Of a stretch of DNA of 64,000 nucleotides, positions 24,880 to 35,196 are shown piece after piece. The number at the start of each line of letters is the position of its first letter. Positions within the stretch are counted from its first letter, which is position 1. The stretch lies in NCBI RefSeq assembly GCF_009769735.1, contig NZ_WSRO01000002.1:6212001-6276000 (forward strand), given 5' to 3'. A program made the translations under genes and the position numbers. The notes beneath the pieces are model-generated. The model worked only from the letters and a program-made list of their open reading frames with translations. It searched no databases and was not told the origin of the DNA. The DNA is from Streptomyces sp. BA2. Lineage in GTDB: Bacteria; Actinomycetota; Actinomycetes; Streptomycetales; Streptomycetaceae.

Positions 24880-25986
24880 TCAGCCCTTCGGGGTGCGCAG
24901 GCTCGCGGCGATGTGGGCCGCCGCCGACGACAAGTGGCGCCGGGCGTCGCGGAGTTGGTCCTCCGTCACGCCGTGGTCCCGGGCCGCGTCCCGGATGTCG
25001 TCACGGAAGCGGTCCAGGAGGCGGTCCAGGTCACGTGACGGATTGCCGGTGGTGTCCTCCTGCGCCCACTCCGGGACATACTCCGTGGGGACCACGTCCT
25101 CGGGGGCGGATGTGAACTTGGGCTCCTCGGCGGCGGTCGGCTTCGGGCTCTTGCGCCCGAAGTCCTTGCCCAGGTCCTTGCCGAACTCGCCGAACTCCTT
25201 GGCCAGTTCCGTCAGACCCTCGCGGACCCCCGTCGGCCAGTCGCCCCGCGTGAAGTGGTCCTGCACCTGGGCCTGGACGCGCCGTGCGATGCGCTGCACC
25301 TCCTCCTGCGCCTGGGCGCGCGCGGTCTCCTGCGCGTCCTGAGCCTGGCGGCGGGCGCGCTGGGCGTCCTCGCGTGCCCTGCGGGTCTCGTCCTTCGCCC
25401 GCCGGGCCTGCTCCTTCCACTCCTGCTTTGCGCGCTTGAACTCCTCCTTGGCCTGGCGCCAGCCGTCGTTGTCGCCCCAGGAGCCGTCGAAGAAGTCCGA
25501 GGGGTCGGGGAAGGGCTTGCCGGAGGCCGCTCCGGAGCCGGAGCCGGAGCCGACGCCTGCGCCTGCGCCGCTCTTGCCCTCGGGCCTGCCGCCGGACGCG
25601 CGCGCCTCCTTGGCCGCCTCCCGCATCTCACGGCGGAGCTCACCGGCCGCGCCCCGCACGCCGTCCCGGATCTCGGCGGCGAGCTCGGCGACGGAATCGC
25701 GGATCTCCAGCTCCAGATCGGCCAGCTCACCGCTGCGGTCGGCCAGTTCGGCGCGGCCCGCGTCCGTGATGGCGTACACCTTGCGGCCACCTTCGGTGGT
25801 GTGCGTGACCAGGCCCTCGGCCTCCAGCTTCGCCAGGCGGGGGTAGACCGTCCCCGCCGAAGGCGCGTAGAGGCCCTGGAAGCGCTCCTCCAGGAGGCGG
25901 ATTACTTCATAGCCGTGGCGCGGCGCCTCGTCGAGGAGCTTGAGCAGGTACAGGCGCAGTCGGCCGTGGGCGAAGACAGGGGCCAT
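24880..25986 (-). CDS. PadR family transcriptional regulator with a long coiled-coil tail
   Basis: A 368-residue protein, about twice the usual PadR length. Residues 1-90 are the PadR winged helix (LRLYLLKLLDEAPRHGYEVIRLLEERFQGLYAPSAGTVYPRLAKLEAEGLV). Residues 95-135 continue as a dimerisation helix; residues 140-185 are a Gly/Ser linker; residues 185-265 are a charged Lys/Arg/Glu/Ala heptad-type helix (KEEFKRAKQEWKEQARRAK); the rest is disordered. It follows the DUF4097 gene by one base. A 27-bp near-palindrome over the operon promoter is its likely operator, hence autorepression. Confidence 0.88.
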   Translation of the reverse strand: MAPVFAHGRLRLYLLKLLDEAPRHGYEVIRLLEERFQGLYAPSAGTVYPRLAKLEAEGLVTHTTEGGRKVYAITDAGRAELADRSGELADLELEIRDSVAELAAEIRDGVRGAAGELRREMREAAKEARASGGRPEGKSGAGAGVGSGSGSGAASGKPFPDPSDFFDGSWGDNDGWRQAKEEFKRAKQEWKEQARRAKDETRRAREDAQRARRQAQDAQETARAQAQEEVQRIARRVQAQVQDHFTRGDWPTGVREGLTELAKEFGEFGKDLGKDFGRKSPKPTAAEEPKFTSAPEDVVPTEYVPEWAQEDTTGNPSRDLDRLLDRFRDDIRDAARDHGVTEDQLRDARRHLSSAAAHIAASLRTPKG

Positions 25987-25987
25987 C

Positions 25988-26929
25988 TCAGAGCACCTTC
26001 TTGTCGGTCGGGGTGGCGGCGTCGTCGGCCGGGGGCGTGTCCGTCGGGTCCGTCGGGTCCGTGGGGTGCGACGGCTCCGACGGGGACGCGGTCGGCGGGA
26101 CCTCGTCGTACGGATCTTCCTCCGTCGGTGGCCTGCGCAGCAGCGCGATGGACCCCGACACCGTCGTCGCCTTCAGCTTTCCGCTGCCCGAACCCAGGCG
26201 GCCGGTGATCTTCTTCGCCCCCCACTGGCCGCTGACCCGCAGATCCTCGAACGCGTTGGACACGGCTCCGCTCGCGGTGTTCGCCTCGACGTCCGCGTCC
26301 GTCGGGTGGGGCAGCCGTATCGCGATCTCACCGGACACGCTCGTCAGGCCGATGTCGGCCGGGGTGCCCGCCGGGTCGAGGTCCACGATCATCGAGCCGC
26401 TCACCGAATCGGCCCGAACGGAGGAGCCCGCGCCCTCGAAGACGGTCAGATCGCCGGAGACGGAGTTGAACCGCAGATCGCCGGTGATGCCCTGCGCCTC
26501 CAGGCTGCCCGAGACCGTGTCGGCGCGGACCCGGCCCGAGAGGCCGACGAGGGTCGTGTCGCCGGTGACGCCCTTGACCTCCGTGGTCCCCTCGATCCCC
26601 GAGACCACGGCGCCCGCCCCGACCACGCCCACCTCGACACGGGTGCCCGCGGGGACGGCAAGGGAGATCACGGCACTGCGGCGCCAGCCCTTGCGGTCGA
26701 GCCACTTGAGGAAGCCCTTCCAGGGCAGGTCGTCATACGCGACAGTCAGGATGCCGTCGGCCTGCGTGACGGTCAGGGGCGGCCCCTCGATCTCGGAGAC
26801 TTCGAGCCGGGCGGAAACTTCGTCGGTGCCCACGACGTTCACTGTTCCGTTGACGACGCGCACATGGAGGGTCTTCACGGGGGCGTCGAACGTGAGTTTC
26901 TGGGGCTCGGCGACGGACCACTCTGACAT
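25988..26929 (-). CDS. DUF4097 beta-helix repeat protein
   Basis: A 313-residue protein. After a short N-terminal segment, residues 25-270 hold repeated beta-strand units with the pattern S-G-x-x-x-A-x-x-V-S-G (VRADTVSGSLEAQGITGDLRFNSVSGDLTVFEGAG), forming a right-handed beta solenoid. The last 50 residues are a Pro/Asp/Thr-rich tail. It has no signal peptide or membrane anchor. DUF4097 genes commonly sit with PadR regulators and membrane proteins of envelope-stress operons; here only PadR is present. No enzymatic function can be assigned. The start at 26929 is chosen from the MSEWSVAEP sequence typical of relatives. Confidence 0.85.
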   Translation of the reverse strand: MSEWSVAEPQKLTFDAPVKTLHVRVVNGTVNVVGTDEVSARLEVSEIEGPPLTVTQADGILTVAYDDLPWKGFLKWLDRKGWRRSAVISLAVPAGTRVEVGVVGAGAVVSGIEGTTEVKGVTGDTTLVGLSGRVRADTVSGSLEAQGITGDLRFNSVSGDLTVFEGAGSSVRADSVSGSMIVDLDPAGTPADIGLTSVSGEIAIRLPHPTDADVEANTASGAVSNAFEDLRVSGQWGAKKITGRLGSGSGKLKATTVSGSIALLRRPPTEEDPYDEVPPTASPSEPSHPTDPTDPTDTPPADDAATPTDKKVL

Positions 26930-26968
26930 CGGGCTGACCTCCTCGGGCGGGCTGGGCTGCAACGCGCC

Positions 26969-27016
26969 ATATCGCGTCTCTGAGATACACGATATATCGC
27001 GGTCGCGGAAAGTCAA
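26969..27016 (-). promoter_or_regulatory. promoter and 27-bp PadR-type operator
   Basis: On the minus strand, TTGACT (27011-27016) and TATCGT (26989-26994) form a -35/-10 pair with a 16-base spacer. A near-palindrome, ATATCGCG-N11-CACGATAT (26969-26995; 11 of 13 arm positions match), overlaps the -10 and the start point. The site precedes the DUF4097-PadR operon, so it is the natural autoregulation operator. A second 10-bp palindrome CGATATATCG (26990-26999) overlaps it. Confidence 0.8.
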
Positions 27017-27056
27017 GACGCTACCGCTCCTCTGCGCTAAATATGGCGATTTGACC

Positions 27057-27062
27057 TAGCGT
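27057..27062 (+). promoter_or_regulatory. -10 hexamer TAGCGT for a leaderless gene
   Basis: TAGCGT ends 6 bases before the ATG at 27069 with no ribosome-binding site, the same layout as at three other genes of this window. Confidence 0.55.
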
Positions 27063-27068
27063 GGGGCC

Positions 27069-27908
27069 ATGCCGTCCGAAGCTTTCGAGCACACCGCCGC
27101 CGGCGCGCTGCTGCTCTGCCGGGCCGAACCCGACGTGGTCGAGCCCTCCGCCCGCCTGTTGCGCGAACAGATGCTGCTCGCCCCGGCGGGCCGCGAGTGG
27201 AGCGTTCTCGTACCCGAAGGCAAGCCCTGGGTGCGCGGTGACGAACCGGTGGACCGGGTGCTCACCGGCTGGGCCACCGCACTCGCCGTGGGGTCGACCT
27301 GGCCGGTGCTCGCCCTGTGGTGGGACTCCGACCGCTCCGGCTGCACCCTCGCCGCGGGCTTCCGGCGCACAGTCGAGTACGTGTGGTTGGCGAACGGGAC
27401 GCCCGTAGGCGAGGACGAGGCCCTGCGCACCTTCGCCGCACGCCTCGGCCTCGACCCTGTCCTGGACATGCAGCCCCTGGAGGCCCTGGGGCGCCCCGAC
27501 ACGGAGTCCGACGCTCGCGCACGACTGCTGGGCCTGCTCGCCGTCCTCGCGCGGGCAGGGGTGACGCTCCCGTCCGGCCTCGGCCCCGGCGAACCCGCGG
27601 ACCGGCTGCGCGCGGTGGCACGCGTGGTGCCGGGAGTCCGGGAGGTGGAGTGGTCCGGGTGGCGGGACGTGGTGCGGGCGGAGCTGGACGTGGTCGAGCG
27701 GGGACCCTTCGGGCCCTGGCTGCGCGGACCTCGGGCCCGCGCGCTGGCCGTGGCGCAGATGGCCGCGGGGCTGCCGCTCACGGCGTGGGCCGTGCGGCGG
27801 CGCAGCGGGGGCTGGGCCGTGGCGGGAGCGCTCCTGCTGGTGCACGGCGCCTTGGGGCTTGCGTACGACAGGGTGCGAGCGGCTGACGCCGGGTCCGGGC
27901 GGGGTTGA
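27069..27908 (+). CDS. conserved hypothetical protein
   Basis: A 279-residue protein with a Trp-rich alpha/beta N-terminal half (REWSVLVPEGKPWVRGDEPVDRVLTGWATALAVGSTWPVLALWWDSDRSG) and two weak hydrophobic segments near the C-terminus (ALAVAQMAAGLPLTAWAV and GGWAVAGALLLVHGALGLAYD) that could form a membrane hairpin. I do not recognise a family. It is divergent from the PadR/DUF4097 operon and starts directly after a leaderless -10. Confidence 0.78.
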   Translation: MPSEAFEHTAAGALLLCRAEPDVVEPSARLLREQMLLAPAGREWSVLVPEGKPWVRGDEPVDRVLTGWATALAVGSTWPVLALWWDSDRSGCTLAAGFRRTVEYVWLANGTPVGEDEALRTFAARLGLDPVLDMQPLEALGRPDTESDARARLLGLLAVLARAGVTLPSGLGPGEPADRLRAVARVVPGVREVEWSGWRDVVRAELDVVERGPFGPWLRGPRARALAVAQMAAGLPLTAWAVRRRSGGWAVAGALLLVHGALGLAYDRVRAADAGSGRG

Positions 27909-28022
27909 GAGGGGCCCTTAGTGGCGGGCGGCTACCTCGATGCCATGGACGCCGCCCCCGCGCACGGCCCCGTCCCCGGGGGCCGACCACGTCTGCGTAC
28001 AGGTCCTGACGGGTGACGCGGG

Positions 28023-28205
28023 CTACTCGTCCTCGTCCTCGTCGTCCAGACGGGCCAGCCAGGTCGCCAGGCGCTCGACCGGGACCTCGAAGTCCGGGTT
28101 GAGGTCCACGAAGGTGCGGAGCTGCTCGGCGAGCCACTCGAAGGTGACTTCCTCCTCGCCGCGCCGCTTCTCCAGCTCCTCGATGCCACGGTCGGTGAAG
28201 TACAA
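28023..28205 (-). CDS. DUF6104-type small acidic protein
   Basis: A 60-residue acidic protein (MYFTDRGIEELEKRRGEEEVTFEWLAEQ... ending in DDEDEDE). I recognise it as a very conserved short Streptomyces protein; no function is known. The first half looks helical and the tail is polyacidic. It lies upstream of nothing else on its strand and just after the end of the 2-oxoglutarate enzyme gene. Confidence 0.85.
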   Translation of the reverse strand: MYFTDRGIEELEKRRGEEEVTFEWLAEQLRTFVDLNPDFEVPVERLATWLARLDDEDEDE

Positions 28206-28297
28206 GACAGGCTCCGCGATTCAGGAACGACTACAGACGAACGATGTGCTCAGCACACTCAGCAGCTTCAGCACATTCAGGATAAGCCGATACGACG

Positions 28298-28340
28298 GTG
28301 GGCCCGGCCCCGGGTGACAAGCACTCGGGACCGGGCCCAC
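28298..28340 (-). terminator. hairpin terminator after the 2-oxoglutarate enzyme gene
   Basis: Outer arms GTGGGCCCGG (28298-28307) and CCGGGCCCAC (28331-28340) pair perfectly; inner arms CCCGGGTG and CACTCGGG extend the stem with one mismatch around ACAAG. It lies 34 bases after the stop of the minus-strand gene. Confidence 0.85.
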
Positions 28341-28374
28341 CGGCGTACGGACCGCTCACACGGACCGCTCAGGC

Positions 28375-31300
28375 TTACGCCTCGAAGACCTCGCGAAGCA
28401 GCTGCTCCTGCTCCTGCTCGTGGCGCTTCTTCGAGCCGACCGCCGGGGACGAGCCGTGCGGCCGCGAGATGCGGCGCAGGCGCTCGCCGTGCGGGATGTC
28501 CGCGCCGACCGCCAGGTCCAGGTGGTCGATGAGGTTGAGGGCGATGAAGGGCCACGCGCCCTGGTTCGCCGGCTCCTCCTGCGCCCACAGGTACTTCTCG
28601 GCGTTCGGGTACTTGGCGATCTCCGCCTGGAGCTCGGCACCCGGCAGCGGGTACAGACGCTCGATACGGATGATCGCGGTGCCCGTGTCGCCGCGCTTCT
28701 TCCGCTCGGCTTCGAGGTCGTAGTACAGCTTGCCGGCGCAGAAGACGACCTTGCGGACCGCCGACGCGTCGACCGAGTCGTCGCCGATGACCGGGCGGAA
28801 GCCGCCCGTCGTGAACTCCTCCGTCTTCGAGGCCGCCGCCTTGAGGCGCAGCATCGACTTCGGGGTGAAGACCACCAGCGGCTTGTGGTGCGGGTTGTGC
28901 ACCTGCCACCGCAGGAGGTGGAAGTAGTTCGACGGCAGAGTCGGCATCGCGACCGTCATGTTGTTCTGCGCGCACAGCTGGAGGAAGCGCTCGATGCGGG
29001 CGGACGAGTGGTCCGGGCCCTGGCCCTCGTAGCCGTGCGGCAGCAGCAGCGTGACGCCGGAGTGCTGGTTCCACTTCTGCTCGGCGGCCGAGATGTACTC
29101 GTCCACCACCGTCTGCGCGCCGTTGACGAAGTCACCGAACTGCGCTTCCCACATGACGAGGGACTCGGGGCGGGCCAGAGAGTAGCCGTACTCGAAGCCC
29201 ATCACCGCGTACTCGGAGAGGAGCGAGTCGTAGACGTTGTAGCGCGCCTGGTCCTCGGAGAGGTACAGGAGCGGCGTGAAGTCCTCGCCCGTCTCACGGT
29301 CGATGAGGACCGCGTGGCGCTGACCGAACGTGCCACGACGCGAGTCCTGGCCCGACAGGCGGACCGGCGTGCCCTCCAGGAGCAGCGAGCCGATGGCGAG
29401 GGTCTCGCCCATGCCCCAGTCGATCGTGTCGTCCTCGATCATCGAGGCGCGGCGCTGCAGCTGGGGCAGCAGACGCGGGTGGACCGTGACCCGGTCGGGG
29501 ATGTTGACCTGGGACTCGGCGATCCGCTTGACGACTTCCTGGGTGATCGACGTGTCGACGTTCACCGGGAACTCCGCCTCGGGGGCCGGGACCTCGGCCT
29601 CGGCGGGCTGCGAGATGGCCTCGCGGACCTCCGTGAAGACCTTCTCCAGCTGTCCCTGGAAGTCCTGCAGAGCCTGCTCGGCCTCTTCCAGGGTGATGTC
29701 GCCGCGACCGATGAGGGACTCGGTGTAGAGCTTGCGCACCGAGCGCTTCTTGTCGATCAGGTCGTACATCAGCGGCTGCGTGAACGCCGGGTTGTCCGAC
29801 TCGTTGTGACCGCGGCGGCGGTAGCAGATGAGGTCGATGACCACATCCTTGTTGAACGCCTGGCGGAACTCGAAGGCGAGGCGCGCGATGCGCACGACGG
29901 CCTCGGGGTCGTCGCCGTTCACGTGGAAGATCGGCGCCTCGATCATGCGGGCCACGTCCGTGGCGTACATGGAGGAGCGCGACGACTCCGGGGCGGCGGT
30001 GAAGCCGACCTGGTTGTTGATGACGATGTGGACCGTGCCGCCCGTGCGGTAGCCGCGCAGCTGCGACATGTTGAGCGTCTCGGCGACCACACCCTGGCCC
30101 GCGAAGGCCGCGTCACCGTGCAGGGCGACCGGCAGGACCGTGAAGTCCGTGCCGCCCTTGTTGATGATGTCCTGCTTGGCGCGGGTGATGCCCTCGATGA
30201 CCGGGTCGACCGTCTCCAGGTGGGACGGGTTCGCCGCGAGCGAGACCTTGATCTGCTCGCCGTCCAGGCCGGTGAAGGTGCCCTCGGCGCCCAGGTGGTA
30301 CTTCACGTCGCCGGAGCCGTGCATGGACTTGGGGTCCATGTTGCCCTCGAACTCGCGGAAGATCTGGGCGTACGACTTGCCCACGATGTTCGCGAGGACG
30401 TTCAGGCGGCCGCGGTGGGCCATGCCGATGACGACCTCGTCCAGGCGCGACTCCGCGGCGCTGTCGATGACGGCGTCGAGCAGCGGGATGACCGACTCGC
30501 CGCCCTCCAGGGAGAAGCGCTTCTGGCCGACGTACTTCGTCTGGAGGAACGTCTCGAAGGCCTCGGCGGCGTTCAGCCTGCGCAGGATGCGCAGCTGCTC
30601 CTCGCGCTCGGGCTTTGAGGCGTGGGTGCGCTCGATGCGGTCCTGGAGCCACTTGCGCTGCTTCGGGTCCTGGATGTGCATGAACTCGATGCCGGTGGTG
30701 CGGCAGTACGAGTCGCGCAGGACGCCGAGGACGTCGCGCAGCTTCATCATCGACTTGCCGGCGAAGCCGCCGACCGCGAACTCGCGCTCCAGGTCCCACA
30801 GGGTGAGGCCGTGCTCGGTGATGTCCAGGTCGGGGTGCTTGCGCTGCTTGTACTCCAGCGGGTCCGTGTCGGCCATGACGTGGCCGCGGACGCGGTAGGA
30901 GTGGATCAGCTCGAAGACGCGGGCGGCCTTCGTGACGTCGTCGTCGTGCGAGGCGTCGATGTCCTTGAGCCAGCGGACCGGCTCGTAGGGGATGCGCAGC
31001 GCCTTGAAGATCTCGTCGTAGAAGTCGTTCTCGCCGAGCAGCAGGTTCGCGACGATCCGCAGGAACTCGCCGGAGGCGGCGCCCTGGATCACCCGGTGGT
31101 CGTAGGTCGACGTGAGCGTCATGACCTTCGAGATGCCGAGCTTGTTCAGGGTGTCCTGGGAGGTGCCCTGGAACTCCGCGGGGTAGTCCATCGAGCCGAC
31201 GCCCATGATGACCGACTGTCCGGGCATCAGGCGGGGGACCGAGTGGACGGTGCCGAGGCCGCCGGGGTTGGTCAGCGAGACCGTGACTCCGGTGAAGTCG

Positions 31301-32175
31301 TCCATGCCGAGCTTGCCGTCGCGTGCGCGGCGGACGATGTCCTCGTAGGCCTGCCAGAACTCGAAGAAGTTCAGCGTCTCGGCCTTCTTGATGCCCGCGA
31401 CGACCAGCTGGCGGTCGCCGTTCGGCTTCACGAGGTCGATGGCGAGGCCGAAGTTCACGTGCTCCGGCTTGACCAGCGTCGGCTTGCCGTCCTTCTGCAC
31501 GAAGGAGTAGTTCATCGACGGCATGGCCTTGATGGCCTGCACCATCGCGTACCCGATGAGGTGCGTGAAGGAGATCTTCCCGCCGCGGGCGCGCTTGAGG
31601 TGGTTGTTGATGACGATGCGGTTGTCGAAGAGCAGCTTCACCGGGACCGCGCGGACCGACGTCGCCGTCGGGACCTCCACGGAGGCGTTCATGTTCTTCG
31701 CAACAGCGGCGGCGGGGCCGCGCAGCGTCACGTACTCGGGTCCTGCCGGTGCCTCCGTCGCGGGCTCCGCCTTGGCGGCGGGCTTCGCGGCGGCGGGCTT
31801 GGCGGCGGGGGCCGGAGCGGCGGCCGCGGGCTTCGCAGCCGGAGCTGCGGGCGCGGCGGACGTGGCGGGCTCCGCGGGTGCGGCCGGAGTGGCGGCGGGT
31901 GCGGCAGGAGCTGCGGGGGACGTGGTGGCCGCAGCCCCCGCGGCTGCGTCACCCGCCGGCTTGGCCGGGGCAGCGGCAGGTGAGGCGCCCGCTCCCGGCT
32001 TGTAGTCGGCGAAGAAGTCCCACCAGGCTCGGTCGACCGAGTTCGGGTCCTGGAGGTACTGCTGATAGATCTCGTCGACGAGCCACTCATTGGGACCGAA
32101 GGCAGCAGCAGGGTCCTTGCCCTGACCGTCTTGGTCGGTCGAGATGCTCGAGCTACTGGGGGACTGTGACGACAC
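28375..32175 (-). CDS. kgd: multifunctional 2-oxoglutarate metabolism enzyme (2-OG decarboxylase / dehydrogenase E1-E2 fusion)
   Basis: A 1266-residue actinobacterial fusion. Residues 1-45 are the conserved N-terminal helix ([27 protein letters not shown]); 45-115 is an Ala/Pro linker in place of a lipoyl domain; 120-355 is an E2 succinyltransferase-like core with the DHRVIQGA motif; the rest is a thiamine-diphosphate E1 ([29 protein letters not shown], then a transketolase-type pyrimidine domain). It decarboxylates 2-oxoglutarate and feeds succinyl transfer in the TCA cycle, or condenses with glyoxylate. It is regulated in relatives by GarA and acetyl-CoA. I choose the GTG at 32175 (GAAGAGGG upstream); a GTG at 32202 is possible. 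Confidence 0.96.
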   Translation of the reverse strand: MSSQSPSSSSISTDQDGQGKDPAAAFGPNEWLVDEIYQQYLQDPNSVDRAWWDFFADYKPGAGASPAAAPAKPAGDAAAGAAATTSPAAPAAPAATPAAPAEPATSAAPAAPAAKPAAAAPAPAAKPAAAKPAAKAEPATEAPAGPEYVTLRGPAAAVAKNMNASVEVPTATSVRAVPVKLLFDNRIVINNHLKRARGGKISFTHLIGYAMVQAIKAMPSMNYSFVQKDGKPTLVKPEHVNFGLAIDLVKPNGDRQLVVAGIKKAETLNFFEFWQAYEDIVRRARDGKLGMDDFTGVTVSLTNPGGLGTVHSVPRLMPGQSVIMGVGSMDYPAEFQGTSQDTLNKLGISKVMTLTSTYDHRVIQGAASGEFLRIVANLLLGENDFYDEIFKALRIPYEPVRWLKDIDASHDDDVTKAARVFELIHSYRVRGHVMADTDPLEYKQRKHPDLDITEHGLTLWDLEREFAVGGFAGKSMMKLRDVLGVLRDSYCRTTGIEFMHIQDPKQRKWLQDRIERTHASKPEREEQLRILRRLNAAEAFETFLQTKYVGQKRFSLEGGESVIPLLDAVIDSAAESRLDEVVIGMAHRGRLNVLANIVGKSYAQIFREFEGNMDPKSMHGSGDVKYHLGAEGTFTGLDGEQIKVSLAANPSHLETVDPVIEGITRAKQDIINKGGTDFTVLPVALHGDAAFAGQGVVAETLNMSQLRGYRTGGTVHIVINNQVGFTAAPESSRSSMYATDVARMIEAPIFHVNGDDPEAVVRIARLAFEFRQAFNKDVVIDLICYRRRGHNESDNPAFTQPLMYDLIDKKRSVRKLYTESLIGRGDITLEEAEQALQDFQGQLEKVFTEVREAISQPAEAEVPAPEAEFPVNVDTSITQEVVKRIAESQVNIPDRVTVHPRLLPQLQRRASMIEDDTIDWGMGETLAIGSLLLEGTPVRLSGQDSRRGTFGQRHAVLIDRETGEDFTPLLYLSEDQARYNVYDSLLSEYAVMGFEYGYSLARPESLVMWEAQFGDFVNGAQTVVDEYISAAEQKWNQHSGVTLLLPHGYEGQGPDHSSARIERFLQLCAQNNMTVAMPTLPSNYFHLLRWQVHNPHHKPLVVFTPKSMLRLKAAASKTEEFTTGGFRPVIGDDSVDASAVRKVVFCAGKLYYDLEAERKKRGDTGTAIIRIERLYPLPGAELQAEIAKYPNAEKYLWAQEEPANQGAWPFIALNLIDHLDLAVGADIPHGERLRRISRPHGSSPAVGSKKRHEQEQEQLLREVFEA

Positions 32176-32434
32176 GGCGGTAACCGCCCTCTTCCGCTTC
32201 ACAAGGTGATGGACAGCGGGAATTAAGGCTACGCCTCCATCGCCGTCAGGTGCAGACCGGCCCCGTCATCCGTCGCGTAAGTCACATTGGATGGGGGGTT
32301 TCGGTGGCGTAAATGGCGGGAAACAAGCGAGGTTCCGGATCGCCGGTAGGCCGCGCGGGCCGTGCCCAGCGCGGTGGCGTCACCCGGGCGCGCTTCCGAT
32401 GCGCCCGCGAATCGCTTCCGTTTCGAACCCTACG

Positions 32435-33520
32435 TCAACTTCGTAGTTCGGGCAGGCCCGGAAGAGTGACCTGGATGCGGCAGCCCCGAGGGGATTCAGC
32501 CACACCGATGTGCCCGCCGTGCAGATCGACCGCCCAGCGCGCGATGGCGAGCCCGAGCCCGGTGCCGCCGTCGCTGCCGGGGCCCGATGGAGGCGTGTTG
32601 GCGTGGCTGCCGCGGTTGAAGCGCTCGAAGACCCGGTGCCACTCCGACTCCGGGATGCCGGGGCCCTCGTCGAGGACTTCCAGGTCGAGGGACTCGGGGT
32701 AGAGGCCGCGCCGGGCGCGCACCGTGACGCGGCCGTGCGGCGGGCTGTGCTTGACCGCGTTGTCGATGAGGTTGGCCACGACCTGGTGCAGGCGCTCGGC
32801 GTCCGCGTGCGCGGTCAGCTCGGGCGGCGTGACGTCCAGGTGCAGATGCACGTCCGTGCGCGTGTGGCTGCCGGAGCCCGACGCGATGCCCGCGCGCGCG
32901 GAGGCCACCATGTTGGCCTCCTTCAGGACGCCCGACAGATAGGGCCACACTTCGAAGCGGCGGGCACGCAGCGGTACGACGCCGTTGTCCAGGCGGGAGA
33001 GGTCGAGCAGGGTCTCCACAAGCCGCCCGAGCCGCTCCGTCTGCTTCAGGGCCGTACGCATGGTCTCGGGGTCGGCGGCGGAGACTCCGTCGACGACGTT
33101 CTCCAGGACCGCCCGCAGCGCCGCGATGGGGGTGCGCAGCTCGTGCGAGACGTTGGCGACCAGCTCCTTGCGCTGCTGGTCCTGGGCCTCCAGGTCGTCC
33201 GCCATGCGGTTGATCGTGGTGGCCACGTCGCCCAGCTCGTCGCGGCGGTCGGCGCCGCGCACCCGGCGCGTGTAGTCGCCGTGCGAGACGGCGCGCGCCA
33301 CGGAGTTCATCTCGTCCAGGGGCGCGGTGAGGCTGTGCGCCACGAACTGCGTGATCAGCAGCGTGGCGATCACGGAGAAGACGGTGATGAAGCGCAGTTC
33401 CGTCTCCGTCTTCATCGCCACCATCAGCAGACCCGTGGTGATGAAGACCGAGACGACCACCAGCGTGCCGAGCTTGGTCTTGATGGAGAACGGCCGCAGC
33501 CCGCCGAAGGGACCTGTCAT
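32435..33520 (-). CDS. HAMP-domain sensor histidine kinase
   Basis: A 361-residue membrane kinase. Two hydrophobic helices (about residues 18-35 and 44-63) are separated by a very short external loop, so it has no sizeable sensor domain. HAMP covers 63-115, HisKA has the phospho-acceptor HELRTP near residue 145, and HATPase_c shows the N box NLIDNAVKHS, G1 DEGPGIP and G2 GTGLGLAIA. With the response regulator 13 bases upstream it forms a two-component pair. The signal is likely sensed in the membrane; it is unknown. Confidence 0.94.
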   Translation of the reverse strand: MTGPFGGLRPFSIKTKLGTLVVVSVFITTGLLMVAMKTETELRFITVFSVIATLLITQFVAHSLTAPLDEMNSVARAVSHGDYTRRVRGADRRDELGDVATTINRMADDLEAQDQQRKELVANVSHELRTPIAALRAVLENVVDGVSAADPETMRTALKQTERLGRLVETLLDLSRLDNGVVPLRARRFEVWPYLSGVLKEANMVASARAGIASGSGSHTRTDVHLHLDVTPPELTAHADAERLHQVVANLIDNAVKHSPPHGRVTVRARRGLYPESLDLEVLDEGPGIPESEWHRVFERFNRGSHANTPPSGPGSDGGTGLGLAIARWAVDLHGGHIGVAESPRGCRIQVTLPGLPELRS

Positions 33521-33533
33521 CGGACGGCTCACC

Positions 33534-34274
33534 TCAGGGGGTCGGGGTCTCCAGGGCGTACCCGACGCCGTGCACCGTACGGATCCGCTCGGCGCCGATC
33601 TTCCGGCGCAGTGCCTTGATGTGGCTGTCGACGGTCCGGGTGCCCGACGCGTCCGCCCAGTCCCACACCTCGGCGAGCAGCTGCTCGCGCGAGAGCACCG
33701 CACGCGGCGTGTTGGCCAGGCAGACGAGCAGGTCGAACTCCGTCGGCGTCAGATGTACGTCCTCGCTGCGGACCCTGACCCGCCGCTGGGCGTGGTCGAT
33801 CTCCAGCTCGCCGAGCCGAAGGATGCCGCTGCGCGGGGTGGTCGCGGCAAGGGCGGCCCGCTCGACCCTGCGCAGCAGGACGTGCACGCGGGCCGCGAGC
33901 TCCCGCATCGAGAACGGCTTGGTCATGTAGTCGTCGGCGCCGACGCCGAGCCCGACCAGCATGTCCGTCTCGTCGTCACGCGCCGTCAGCATGAGGACCG
34001 GAACCGGCCGCTGGGCCTGCACCCGACGGCACACTTCAAGCCCGTCGAAGCCCGGCAGCATGATGTCCAGGATCAGCAGATCGGGCTGCCAAGCCTGCGC
34101 GGTGTCGACCGCGGACGGGCCGTCGCCCGCCGTTTGCACTACGAAACCCTCGGCGCGTAGCCGGGCGGCGATGGCGTCGACGATCGTCGGGTCGTCCTCG
34201 ACCACCAGAACCCGGCGCTGGGCGCCTGGCATCGCCGCCGTCGCACCGTTGTGGGAGGTGTGTGTCTGCTCCAT
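33534..34274 (-). CDS. OmpR/PhoB family response regulator
   Basis: A 246-residue DNA-binding response regulator. The receiver (residues 20-135) has the acidic pair EDD, phospho-acceptor Asp in LLILDIMLPGFDG, and the conserved Thr and Lys in LTARDD and KPF. The C-terminal winged helix (LTPTEFDLLVCLANTPRAVLSREQLLAEVW, then TVDSHIKALRRKIG) is OmpR-type. It is transcribed with the kinase that follows. Targets are unknown. Confidence 0.95.
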   Translation of the reverse strand: MEQTHTSHNGATAAMPGAQRRVLVVEDDPTIVDAIAARLRAEGFVVQTAGDGPSAVDTAQAWQPDLLILDIMLPGFDGLEVCRRVQAQRPVPVLMLTARDDETDMLVGLGVGADDYMTKPFSMRELAARVHVLLRRVERAALAATTPRSGILRLGELEIDHAQRRVRVRSEDVHLTPTEFDLLVCLANTPRAVLSREQLLAEVWDWADASGTRTVDSHIKALRRKIGAERIRTVHGVGYALETPTP

Positions 34275-34339
34275 CGCCCGCCCCTGACACTGATCGCTTG
34301 TGTTCGGTCAGCAGGGTACGGGTCGCGAAGGCACCTCGG

Positions 34340-35044
34340 CTACGCAGCCCTTACGCCGAGATGAACCACGTCGGGTACGCCTCGGGCAACGGGGATCTCT
34401 TCCGTCCGTACCGACTGGAACCCGGCATTCCGTAGAGCGAAGTCGAAAGCGGACGAGGGTTGGGCGGACCACACGGCGAGCACTCCGCCGGGGTTGAGGC
34501 GAGCCTGACAGGCCGCCAGACCGGCGGGAGAATAGAGGGAGTTGTTGTCCTCCGTCACCGTCCAGTCCGGGCCGTTGTCGATGTCCAGACAGAGCGCGTC
34601 GTACGTTTTCGGGGTGCTGTCAGGGGCGTCGGCGCCGGAAAGGTGCGCCACGAGGTCTGTGTGCAGGATCTCCGTGCGCGGATCGGCGAGCGCGGCACCG
34701 GAGAGCCCGGCCAGCGGGGCATCCGCGCCTGCGAGGTGCCAGTCGATGATGGCCTGCTCGCGCTCCACGACCGTGATGCGGCCCCAGCGCGGGTCGGCCG
34801 CCGCGTGGGCGAGGGAGAAGCCGACGCCCAGGCCGCCGATGAGCAGCGCGGGCTCCCTGGGGTCGTCAAGGGCGTCGTACGCCGCGTCGACGAGCAGCCG
34901 CTCCGAGCGGCCGTCCGAAGTGTCCATGAGGAAACAGCCGTTGGCGATGATCTGCAGAAGCGCACCATGGCGCCGCAGTACGACTTCGCCGTACGGCCCC
35001 TCGCGCCGGTCGATGACGACGGGGGTGGTGATGTCGGTGTGCAT
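34340..35044 (-). CDS. spermidine synthase-like (Rossmann) protein
   Basis: A 234-residue protein with the spermidine/spermine synthase fold: LLIGGLGVGFSLAHA is the SAM/dcSAM-binding glycine loop, VVEREQAIIDWH the acidic strand end, and YDALCLDIDNGPDW the catalytic-region strand. It lacks a recognisable N-terminal strand domain of true synthases. The Streptomyces paralogues next to lon have no proven activity, so polyamine synthesis is a guess. It is single-gene and divergent from the rhomboid-like gene. Confidence 0.85.
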   Translation of the reverse strand: MHTDITTPVVIDRREGPYGEVVLRRHGALLQIIANGCFLMDTSDGRSERLLVDAAYDALDDPREPALLIGGLGVGFSLAHAAADPRWGRITVVEREQAIIDWHLAGADAPLAGLSGAALADPRTEILHTDLVAHLSGADAPDSTPKTYDALCLDIDNGPDWTVTEDNNSLYSPAGLAACQARLNPGGVLAVWSAQPSSAFDFALRNAGFQSVRTEEIPVARGVPDVVHLGVRAA

Positions 35045-35196
35045 GGCGGCCAGCGTATGACCGGCGGCGGTGCGGCCAGGGGTGGACGGGAACCGGGGCC
35101 TTCAGGTTGCTGTGATCCGTGTCTCACGTGGCGCGGGTCATAGACAGTGCCGGAAAGATCGGCAAAGGGTGGACATGACGGAAGGAGCGTCTCACC

